Notes under the pieces: model-generated | What the model was told of the DNA's origin: nothing | Database searches by the model: none | The model's input: only the letters and a program-made list of their open reading frames with translations | From: Yersinia kristensenii | GTDB taxonomy: Bacteria; Pseudomonadota; Gammaproteobacteria; Enterobacterales; Enterobacteriaceae | Assembly: GCF_900460525.1 (NCBI RefSeq) | Contig: NZ_UHIY01000001.1 | Span: 1,426,001 to 1,490,000 of the forward strand | DNA length: 64,000 bases | Direction: 5' to 3' | Position numbers and translations under genes: made by a program | Part shown: positions 53,932 to 64,000 of the stretch, in pieces | Layout of the letters: every line of letters begins with the position of its first letter | How positions within the stretch are numbered: the stretch's first letter is position 1

Positions 53932-54354
53932 TCACATCGCTTTCCTGGTCAGCTCGATTACACGTAGTTTTGCAATCGCCTTCGCCAATTCAGCGGATGC
54001 CTGAGCATAGTCGACATCACCGTGGGAATTATTGATATGGTCTTCAGCTTTACGCTTAGATTCCAGCGCCTTAGCTTCGTCCAGATCAGTTCCGCGAATA
54101 GCAGTGTCAGCCAATACGATCACCACACTCGGTTGCACCTCAAGGATGCCGCCAGAAAGATAAATAAACTCTTCCTCACCGAACTGCTTAACGATGCGTA
54201 TCATGCCAGGCTTAATGGCAGTGAGCAGCGGGGCATGACCAGGGAAAATACCCAGTTCACCTTCACTACCCGTCACCTGAATTTTTTGTACTACGCCTGA
54301 GAACATTTTCTTCTCTGCGCTCACAACATCCAGATGGTAAGTCATTGCAGCCAT
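53932..54354 (-). CDS. atpC: F1F0 ATP synthase subunit epsilon
   Basis: The 140-residue central-stalk subunit couples rotation to catalysis and inhibits ATP hydrolysis through its C-terminal helices. The N-terminal beta-sandwich (about 5-87; [36 protein letters not shown]) and the helical hairpin (90-140) are present. It is the last gene of atpIBEFHAGDC, 21 bases after atpD. Confidence 0.97.
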   Translation of the reverse strand: MAAMTYHLDVVSAEKKMFSGVVQKIQVTGSEGELGIFPGHAPLLTAIKPGMIRIVKQFGEEEFIYLSGGILEVQPSVVIVLADTAIRGTDLDEAKALESKRKAEDHINNSHGDVDYAQASAELAKAIAKLRVIELTRKAM

Positions 54355-54375
54355 GTCACCCTCCAGTCAACAGCG

Positions 54376-55906
<1,531 letters not shown>

Positions 55907-55915
55907 ATAACCTGG

Positions 55916-56779
55916 TTAAACCGCGGAGGCTCCCCCGACGATTTCGGTGAGTTCCTGAGTGATGCTGGCCTGACGAGCTTTGTTGTAAACCAACTGCAGC
56001 TCTTTGATCAGACTGCCGCCGTTATCGGTGGCGGCTTTCATCGCTACCATTCGCGCGGCCTGTTCGCTAGCCAGGTTTTCAACGACGCCCTGATAAACTT
56101 GCGATTCCACATAGCGACGCAGGAGAGTATCCAGCAGTGCTTTTGGATCGGGTTCATACAGGTAATCCCAGGATTTTCTCTTCAGCTCACCGTCTTCCGC
56201 TGGCGGAAGGGGTAACAGCTGCATGATCCGTGGTTCCTGAGACATCGTATTGATAAACTTGTTATTAACGATATACAGTTTATCCAAACGACCTTCATCA
56301 TAGGCTTGCAACATCACTTTCACTGGCCCGATAAGCTCTGACAGAGAAGGGTTATCCCCCATGCCAGTCACCTGAGCAACAATCTTGCCGCCCACGGAAC
56401 CAAAGAAAGAAGCTGCTTTTGACCCGATCAGCGCTAAATCACATTCAACGCCTTTTTCAGACCAACCTTTCATCTCAGCCAACAGTCTTTTGAACAGGTT
56501 AATGTTCAAACCACCGCACAAGCCACGATCTGTAGAAACCACCAGATACCCAACGCGCTTAACGTCACGCTCTTCCAGGTACGGATGTTTATATTCCAGA
56601 TTACCTAACGCGAGGTGACCAATCACACTACGCATTGTTTCTGCATAAGGACGGCTAGCCGCCATGCGTTCCTGCGATTTACGCATTTTGGAGGCGGCGA
56701 CCATCTCCATGGCTTTGGTGATCTTTTGCGTGTTTTGCACGCTGGCGATCTTGGAACGTATCTCTTTTGCGCCGGCCAT
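55916..56779 (-). CDS. atpG: F1F0 ATP synthase subunit gamma
   Basis: The 287-residue rotor shaft has an N-terminal coiled-coil strand ([31 protein letters not shown]), the Rossmann-like middle with [11 protein letters not shown], and the C-terminal helix ending [20 protein letters not shown], as in E. coli. It is encoded between atpA (61-base gap) and atpD (ERIC-filled gap). Confidence 0.98.
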   Translation of the reverse strand: MAGAKEIRSKIASVQNTQKITKAMEMVAASKMRKSQERMAASRPYAETMRSVIGHLALGNLEYKHPYLEERDVKRVGYLVVSTDRGLCGGLNINLFKRLLAEMKGWSEKGVECDLALIGSKAASFFGSVGGKIVAQVTGMGDNPSLSELIGPVKVMLQAYDEGRLDKLYIVNNKFINTMSQEPRIMQLLPLPPAEDGELKRKSWDYLYEPDPKALLDTLLRRYVESQVYQGVVENLASEQAARMVAMKAATDNGGSLIKELQLVYNKARQASITQELTEIVGGASAV

Positions 56780-56840
56780 TTCTGCTTCTCCTCATTGCCA
56801 GACGGCCTGCTTTCCTAACGAAAAGCAGGACCGTATAGCG

Positions 56841-58382
56841 TTACCAGGACTGGGTTGCCTTAAATGTATCAAGGATGCCTTTCAGCTTGGCCTCGATTTC
56901 ATCGTTATACGCGCCAGTTTGGTTGATTTGTTGCAGAAGCTCGGCATGCTCACGGTCAGCAAATGCCAACAGTGCAGCTTCAAAGCTACCTACCTTCGCC
57001 AACTCGATATCACCCAGATAACCACGTTCAGCTGCGAACAGAACCAGAGACTGCTGCGCAACAGACATCGGTGCGTATTGTTTCTGTTTCAGAAGCTCGG
57101 TCACTTTCTGACCATGGCTCAGCTGTTTACGTGTTGCATCATCCAAATCGGATGCGAACTGGGAGAACGCAGCAAGTTCACGATACTGTGCCAGAGCGGT
57201 ACGAATACCACCGGACAGTTTTTTCATGATCTTGGTCTGCGCTGCACCACCCACACGAGATACGGAGATACCCGGGTTAACCGCAGGACGAATACCGGCG
57301 TTAAACAGGCTGGATTCCAGGAAGATCTGACCATCGGTAATAGAAATTACGTTGGTCGGAACAAACGCGGAAACATCCCCTGCTTGAGTTTCAATGATTG
57401 GTAATGCGGTCAAAGAACCGGTTTTACCTTTCACTTCACCCTTGGTAAAGGCTTCAACGTAATCGGCGTTAACACGCGCAGCACGCTCCAACAAACGGGA
57501 GTGGAGGTAGAATACGTCGCCAGGATAAGCTTCACGACCTGGTGGACGACGGAGCAGCAAGGAGATTTGACGATATGCAACAGCCTGTTTAGACAGGTCA
57601 TCATAAATAATCAGCGCATCTTCACCGCGGTCGCGGAAATATTCACCCATGGCACAACCAGAGTAAGGTGCCAGGTATTGCAATGCTGCTGATTCTGAGG
57701 CAGTAGCGACAACCACAATGGTGTTAGCCAATGCGCCATGCTCTTCCAGTTTACGCACTACGTTTGCAACAGTAGAGGCTTTCTGGCCGATAGCAACATA
57801 CACACATTTAATGCCTGAATCGCGCTGGTTGATGATCGCATCAATCGCCAGAGCAGTTTTACCTGTCTGACGGTCACCGATGATCAATTCACGCTGACCA
57901 CGACCGATTGGAATCATGGCATCGACAGACTTATAGCCGGTCTGAACAGGTTCATCAACGGATTGACGTTCGATAACGCCAGGTGCGATAGCTTCAACAG
58001 CTGAGAAGCCATCGTTTTCTACCGGACCTTTACCATCAATAGGTTCACCCAGAGTATTGACGACGCGACCCAACAGGCCACGACCGACTGGAACTTCCAG
58101 GATGCGGCCAGTACATTTAACCTTCATGCCTTCGGCAAGATCGGCGTACGGACCCATAACTACAGCACCTACGGAGTCGCGCTCCAAGTTCAGTGCGATT
58201 GCGTAACGATTGCCTGGCAGTGCGATCATCTCGCCCTGCATAACCTCGGCCAAACCGTGTACGCGAATGATCCCGTCACTAACGGAAACAATAGTACCTT
58301 CATTGTGAGCTTCGCTCACCACATTGAACTGAGCAATGCGCTGCTTGATCAGTTCGCTGATTTCGGTGGAATTCAGTTGCAT
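56841..58382 (-). CDS. atpA: F1F0 ATP synthase subunit alpha
   Basis: The 513-residue regulatory F1 subunit equals E. coli in length. The P-loop GDRQTGKT lies near 169-176, and the arginine finger is expected in the [10 protein letters not shown] region (about 370-380). An N-terminal [19 protein letters not shown] helix contacts delta. A 246-codon open frame on the opposite strand is a shadow of this gene. Confidence 0.98.
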   Translation of the reverse strand: MQLNSTEISELIKQRIAQFNVVSEAHNEGTIVSVSDGIIRVHGLAEVMQGEMIALPGNRYAIALNLERDSVGAVVMGPYADLAEGMKVKCTGRILEVPVGRGLLGRVVNTLGEPIDGKGPVENDGFSAVEAIAPGVIERQSVDEPVQTGYKSVDAMIPIGRGQRELIIGDRQTGKTALAIDAIINQRDSGIKCVYVAIGQKASTVANVVRKLEEHGALANTIVVVATASESAALQYLAPYSGCAMGEYFRDRGEDALIIYDDLSKQAVAYRQISLLLRRPPGREAYPGDVFYLHSRLLERAARVNADYVEAFTKGEVKGKTGSLTALPIIETQAGDVSAFVPTNVISITDGQIFLESSLFNAGIRPAVNPGISVSRVGGAAQTKIMKKLSGGIRTALAQYRELAAFSQFASDLDDATRKQLSHGQKVTELLKQKQYAPMSVAQQSLVLFAAERGYLGDIELAKVGSFEAALLAFADREHAELLQQINQTGAYNDEIEAKLKGILDTFKATQSW

Positions 58383-58396
58383 ATGCTCCAGTCCCC

Positions 58397-58930
58397 TTAA
58401 GACTGCAAGACGTCCGCCAGGCGTTCTAGACGACCGCGAACGCTGCCATCTATCACCATATCGCCTGCACGTATTACTACGCCGGCCATTACGGACTTAT
58501 CGATTTTGCAATTCAGCTTAACTTTGCGTGATAGACGTTTTTCCATCGCAGCGGCAATTTTCGCCAGCTGTTCGTCGTTCAATGGGCTCGCAGAGCTCAC
58601 TTCAACGTCGACGGTCGACTCCAGCGAGGCACGCAGTTGAATAAACTGCTGTAGTACCTCAGGAAGAACCAGTAAACGGCCATTCTCCGCCATAACTCGA
58701 ATGAAGTTCTGTGCGGGTTCATCGAGCTGATCACCACAGACTGCAATAAACGTCTTAGACATTGTTTCTGGCGCTACAGCACCAGAAAGCAATTCAGCGA
58801 TTTGTTCATTGCGCGTCACTTGGGCAGTAAACGCCAGCATATCTTGCCAACGTTCAACCACCTGGTGCTCAACAGCAAAGTCAAAAGCTGCTTTGGCGTA
58901 GGGGCGAGCTACAGTTACAAATTCAGACAT
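58397..58930 (-). CDS. atpH: F1F0 ATP synthase subunit delta
   Basis: The 177-residue subunit links F1 to the b stalk. The N-terminal six-helix bundle ([22 protein letters not shown]) and the C-terminal [25 protein letters not shown] motif are diagnostic. Gaps of 14 bases on both sides fit tight co-translation in the operon. Confidence 0.97.
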   Translation of the reverse strand: MSEFVTVARPYAKAAFDFAVEHQVVERWQDMLAFTAQVTRNEQIAELLSGAVAPETMSKTFIAVCGDQLDEPAQNFIRVMAENGRLLVLPEVLQQFIQLRASLESTVDVEVSSASPLNDEQLAKIAAAMEKRLSRKVKLNCKIDKSVMAGVVIRAGDMVIDGSVRGRLERLADVLQS

Positions 58931-58944
58931 CAGCCCCTCCCTCC

Positions 58945-59415
58945 TTACAGTTCAGCGACCAGTTTATCAACGATGTCGCTGTTAGCAGCTTCATCCACGG
59001 AACGTTCGATGATCTTCTCGGCGCCAGCTATAGCCAACATCGCGACTTGCTTACGCAACTCTTCACGAGCACGCTTACGTTCGGCGTCGATCTCTGCCTG
59101 CGCTTGCGCCACGATTTTGTTACGTTCCTGTTCAGCCTCTGCTTTAGCTTCATCAAGGATTTGAGCTTTGCGTTTACTCGCCTGCTCAATAATCACCTGT
59201 GCTTCTGCTTTGGCCTTCTTCAGTTGGTCGGTCGCATTGGCTTGCGCTAAGTCCAAATCTTTTTTGGCACGTTCTGCAGAAGAGAGACCGTCAGCAATTT
59301 CTTTTTGACGCTTCTCGATGGCAGCCATAATCGGCGGCCATATATACTTCATACAAAACAGGACAAACAGGACAAACGCGATGGCCTGGCCGAGGATTGT
59401 TGCGTTAAGATTCAC
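58945..59415 (-). CDS. atpF: F1F0 ATP synthase subunit b
   Basis: The 156-residue peripheral stalk has one N-terminal membrane helix ([20 protein letters not shown], about 10-30) followed by a long charged coiled coil rich in A, K, E and R, ending [13 protein letters not shown]. Length equals E. coli. Confidence 0.98.
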   Translation of the reverse strand: MNLNATILGQAIAFVLFVLFCMKYIWPPIMAAIEKRQKEIADGLSSAERAKKDLDLAQANATDQLKKAKAEAQVIIEQASKRKAQILDEAKAEAEQERNKIVAQAQAEIDAERKRAREELRKQVAMLAIAGAEKIIERSVDEAANSDIVDKLVAEL

Positions 59416-59475
59416 AGCACAATGCCTCTTTAAAAGTTAATAGTTTGGTGTAGTTCACAGTAGAGAAAACTCTAC

Positions 59476-59733
<258 letters not shown>

Positions 59734-59764
59734 TCAGTTAAAACGCAGTAGTGTTATAAGAAAA

Positions 59765-61028
<1,264 letters not shown>

Positions 61029-61122
61029 GACGTTTGTTCTCTCCAAACCACACTAAAGGTATGCTGAGTGAGGTATAAAACTGCCTTTTACCCCATTGAG
61101 TCAAGCAGCAAAAAACGAGCAA

Positions 61123-61150
61123 ATTATACGGGCCACTCAAACGAATTCAA
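61123..61150 (-). promoter_or_regulatory. Sigma-70 promoter of the atp operon
   Basis: On the minus strand TTGAAT (complement of 61145-61150), 16 bases and a perfect TATAAT (complement of 61123-61128) lie about 100 bases upstream of atpI. The leader contains TTGACTCAATG, similar to the E. coli atp leader. Confidence 0.8.
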
Positions 61151-61694
61151 TCGATAAGTAGCGAAAAGGTGAACAATTATTTAAATTTTCTTCTTTCGCG
61201 CTATTTTCACAAGAAAAGCCTCGGAATAAAGCACATATTTAATTGTCTGACGATTCCAGCCATTATCAATAAATCGTGCAACAGATCACAAAACTTAAAA
61301 CTAACTGATTTATATCCTATAAAGCTTTACTTTGTCTTTAACCAAAAGAGCCATTAAAACCTTTTACAAATCATAATGTTAAATTTAAACCATTATCAAA
61401 CAACTTATCTACTTAGTAAAAACTTACCGTTGACATTTCAGATAATAACCTGGCAACAGTTTGGATACATAAAAAACATAATCTCTTCGGTAAAATAATG
61501 CTCAAAGTGACTATTTGGTCGCTTTCAATATAATTTGATCATCCGCAGACGATGTTTTTGTAAACAATACGTGAAATATAATCTTCCCGCATGAACATTA
61601 GCGAATAAATATTCGCCTATATTAAAAGGACTAAATAAGATAAACCCCCTACTTTCATTAAGGATTTATTACATTTTTTTGATAAATAGCAAAG
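61151..61694. other. AT-rich intergenic region between rsmG and atp promoter
   Basis: About 540 bases of strongly AT-rich DNA hold no ORF with family resemblance and no clear terminator for rsmG. E. coli has a similar atp upstream region with AT-rich activating sequence. I see no repeat or RNA gene in it. Confidence 0.5.
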
Positions 61695-62315
61695 TTAGTT
61701 TGACTTAAGAATAACCAAATGACGTTCACCGTCTAACTCTGGTATCTGCAATCTAACCACCGACTCCAAAACTATTCCTTCAGGCAATATCGCTAATTCA
61801 TCATCTGGCCTTACCCCTTTTAGCGCATAAAAACGCCCTTCGGGCTTGGCTGGCAGATGATGACACCAAGACAGCATATCTTGTAGGGATGCAAATGCAC
61901 GGCTTATTACACCATCAAATGGCGGTTTTGCGGCAAAGTCCTCAACTCGACTTTGTACCGGCTCGATATTGCTTAGCCCTAACTCATGCTGTACTTGCCG
62001 TAAAAAGCGAACGCGTTTACCCAAGCTGTCGAGTAATACGAAGTGCGCATCGGGGCGCACAATGGCTAAAGGTATCCCAGGAAGCCCAGGCCCCGTGCCA
62101 ACATCAATAAAACGGTTACCTTGCAAGTGTGGGTTAACGACAATGCTATCCAGGATATGTCGTACCAACATTTGCATTGGGTCACGAACAGAAGTCAGAT
62201 TATAAGCTTTGTTCCACTTATCAAGCAGTTCCACATAGCCGACCAATTGGTGTTTTTGCTGATCGGGTAACGCAATACCTGCTGCGTTCAGCAAGGAGTC
62301 TAATTTTTTTAACAC
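61695..62315 (-). CDS. rsmG: 16S rRNA m7G527 methyltransferase RsmG
   Basis: This SAM-dependent enzyme methylates N7 of G527 in the 530 loop of 16S rRNA. Its 206 residues match E. coli in length. The SAM motif is [15 protein letters not shown] (about 72-86), and the later [16 protein letters not shown] motif is present. Loss gives low-level streptomycin resistance in E. coli. It follows mnmG as in most bacteria. Confidence 0.97.
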   Translation of the reverse strand: MLKKLDSLLNAAGIALPDQQKHQLVGYVELLDKWNKAYNLTSVRDPMQMLVRHILDSIVVNPHLQGNRFIDVGTGPGLPGIPLAIVRPDAHFVLLDSLGKRVRFLRQVQHELGLSNIEPVQSRVEDFAAKPPFDGVISRAFASLQDMLSWCHHLPAKPEGRFYALKGVRPDDELAILPEGIVLESVVRLQIPELDGERHLVILKSN

Positions 62316-62476
62316 AACAATATCCTCTGACTAAAAAACCTCTGTCAGCATGTAATGAGCCGATATACGGAGTGATAATCTAGCCGAGCTAGTGGTTTGA
62401 AATTTAGTTACTGTCTGCAAAACAGCTAAATCTGCCTGACTGCTGATCTCTCGCAGTTCAGGCAAATGTTGAATAG

Positions 62477-64000
62477 TTACGCGCTACGGCGTAGCAAACC
62501 CTGTTTTTTCAGCCAAACCAGCAAAATGGAAATTGCCGCAGGTGTAATACCTGAAATACGTGAGGCCTGGCCGATAGAATTAGGTTTGTGATCATTCAGT
62601 TTAGCGATAACTTCGTTCGATAAACCAGAGACTTGGCGATAATCTAAATCAGCGGGCAGCAATGTATTCTCATTGCGCAGCTGTTTTTCGATTTCTTCCT
62701 GCTGACGAGCAATATAGCCTTGATATTTAACCTGAATTTCAACTTGATCAGCAGCTTGCGGATCAGTTAATGCCGGGCCAAATGAAGGCAAAGTCGTTAA
62801 CAAGCGATAGTCAATTTCAGGGCGGCGTAATAGTTCTTCCCCATTGGCTTCTTTTGACAGTGGGGCTTTCAGCAATGCATTGATTTCAGCTACATTTTCA
62901 GAATGAGGATGAACCCATATATCACGTAGGCGCTGACGTTCTTTTTCAATTTGTTCAATTTTCTGGCTAAAGTGTGCCCAACGAGCATCATCGACCAGCC
63001 CTAATTTGCGGCCCATTTCAGTCAAGCGCAAATCCGCGTTGTCTTCACGCAGCATCAGACGATATTCCGCTCGTGAGGTAAACATGCGGTATGGCTCTTT
63101 GGTGCCGAGAGTGCTTAAATCATCCACCAGCACGCCAAGGTAAGCTTCATCGCGGCGAGGTGACCACCCATCATCATCATTGGCGAAACGGCCCGCATTG
63201 AGGCCTGCAAGCAGCCCTTGAGCTGCTGCTTCTTCATAGCCAGTGGTACCATTGATTTGTCCGGCAAAGAATAAGCCCTGGATATATTTGCTTTCCAAAG
63301 TGGGTTTCAAATCGCGGGGATCAAAGAAATCATATTCAATGGCATAACCCGGCCGAATGATTCGTGCATTTTCAAGCCCTTTCATTGACCGGACTATCTG
63401 CATCTGGACATCAAAAGGCAAACTGGTAGAAATGCCGTTTGGATAGATTTCATTACTGGTCAGGCCTTCTGGTTCAAGGAAGATCTGATGTGAATTACGA
63501 TCGGCAAAGCGCATGACTTTGTCTTCGATCGATGGGCAGTAACGTGGGCCAATCCCTTCGATGATCCCGGCATACATCGGGCTGCGATCCAAGTTATTGC
63601 GGATCACATCATGCGTTTTTTCATTGGTATACGTGATATGGCACGCCATCTGCTCAGGGTGCTGATCCGCATTTCCCAGGAAAGAGAATACTGGAATTGG
63701 CGTATCGCCAAGCTGAGGTGCTAATTGGCTAAAATCGATGGTGCGCGCATCAATTCGTGGCGGAGTACCGGTTTTAAGGCGATTAACTCGCAGCGGTAGT
63801 TCACGCAAGCGTTGTGACAATGAGATGGATGGCGGATCACCCGCACGGCCACCGCTGTAGTTCTCAAGGCCAATATGAATTTTCCCGTCCAGGAAGGTGC
63901 CGACGGTTAATACCACGGCTTTAGCACGGAATTTTAACCCCATTTTGGTCACAGCACCGACCACACGATCGTTCTCAACTATCAGATCTTCAACAGGTTG
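62477..64000 (-). CDS. mnmG: tRNA U34 carboxymethylaminomethyl-modifying enzyme MnmG (partial, 5' end outside window)
   Basis: This FAD protein forms the MnmEG complex that modifies wobble U34; its partner MnmE is at 27.2 kb. About 507 C-terminal residues are present. The frame is open to the window edge ([21 protein letters not shown]), where E. coli MnmG has the same sequence, so the gene continues beyond 64000. Conserved blocks are [42 protein letters not shown] and the C-terminal [17 protein letters not shown]. oriC and mioC should lie just past its 5' end. Confidence 0.97.
   Translation of the reverse strand, partial: QPVEDLIVENDRVVGAVTKMGLKFRAKAVVLTVGTFLDGKIHIGLENYSGGRAGDPPSISLSQRLRELPLRVNRLKTGTPPRIDARTIDFSQLAPQLGDTPIPVFSFLGNADQHPEQMACHITYTNEKTHDVIRNNLDRSPMYAGIIEGIGPRYCPSIEDKVMRFADRNSHQIFLEPEGLTSNEIYPNGISTSLPFDVQMQIVRSMKGLENARIIRPGYAIEYDFFDPRDLKPTLESKYIQGLFFAGQINGTTGYEEAAAQGLLAGLNAGRFANDDDGWSPRRDEAYLGVLVDDLSTLGTKEPYRMFTSRAEYRLMLREDNADLRLTEMGRKLGLVDDARWAHFSQKIEQIEKERQRLRDIWVHPHSENVAEINALLKAPLSKEANGEELLRRPEIDYRLLTTLPSFGPALTDPQAADQVEIQVKYQGYIARQQEEIEKQLRNENTLLPADLDYRQVSGLSNEVIAKLNDHKPNSIGQASRISGITPAAISILLVWLKKQGLLRRSA

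Noticed and set aside
56664..57404. Plus-strand open frame of 246 codons
   Set aside because: It lies antisense to atpG and atpA, shows no family resemblance and has the composition of a shadow frame of conserved genes.

Overview
The window is a chromosomal segment of a gamma-proteobacterium of the order Enterobacterales, most likely Yersinia. Protein identity to Escherichia coli K-12 is very high for the core genes and gene order is largely shared. The 127-bp ERIC repeats have the form usual in yersiniae. FabV is the enoyl-ACP reductase and differs at many positions from the Y. pestis sequence as I remember it, so a member of the Y. enterocolitica species group is my best guess. No IS element, prophage, tRNA, rRNA or CRISPR array was seen.

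Layout. (1) 1-6.6 kb: avtA, the YidE transporter, the small heat-shock pair ibpA-ibpB with a sigma-32 promoter and ROSE-like RNA thermometers, lipoprotein YidQ and YidR. (2) 6.7-9.2 kb: an accessory catabolic unit made of a YheO/DauR-type regulator, a PLP dehydratase and an ornithine-cyclodeaminase-fold reductase, preceded by a 37-bp near-perfect palindrome. (3) 9.3-16.6 kb: a beta-glucoside/cellobiose locus (divergent GntR regulator, 6-phospho-beta-glucosidase, PTS IIB and IIC, ROK kinase, coiled-coil LamB-type porin, IIA). (4) 16.7-28.5 kb: the replication and translation core: yidA, gyrB-recF-dnaN-dnaA on the minus strand and rpmH-rnpA-yidD-yidC-mnmE on the plus strand, with a GATC-dense dnaA control region between them. 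(5) 28.6-44.3 kb: fabV, a MetQNI-type transporter, a chemoreceptor, an FMN reductase, a two-component system followed by four 123-bp ERIC-like tandem repeats and an HbpS/GlcG-type secreted protein, adeP, yieH, an amino-acid ABC transporter without its ATPase, and a membrane-anchored bactofilin. (6) 44.7-49.6 kb: pstSCAB-phoU, in which pstS carries an in-frame amber codon. (7) 49.9-64 kb: glmS, glmU, the atpIBEFHAGDC operon, rsmG and the 3' part of mnmG. oriC would be expected just past the right edge.

How the parts work together. PTS proteins IIA, IIB and IIC import and phosphorylate beta-glucosides that enter through the porin, and the glucosidase splits them under GntR control. The pst operon imports phosphate under PhoB and silences PhoR. 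With PstS truncated, the Pho regulon is predicted to be permanently on. The atp operon makes ATP, and glmU/glmS feed UDP-GlcNAc synthesis. ERIC elements have inserted into the intergenic gaps of the pst, atp and glm operons, which makes this window useful for studying how such repeats affect polycistronic mRNAs.

The strongest leads are the pstS nonsense codon, the dehydratase/imine-reductase locus with its palindromic operator candidate, the tandem ERIC-like array beside a possible HbpS-sensor kinase system, and a structured 3' region after the chemoreceptor gene that could be a small RNA.
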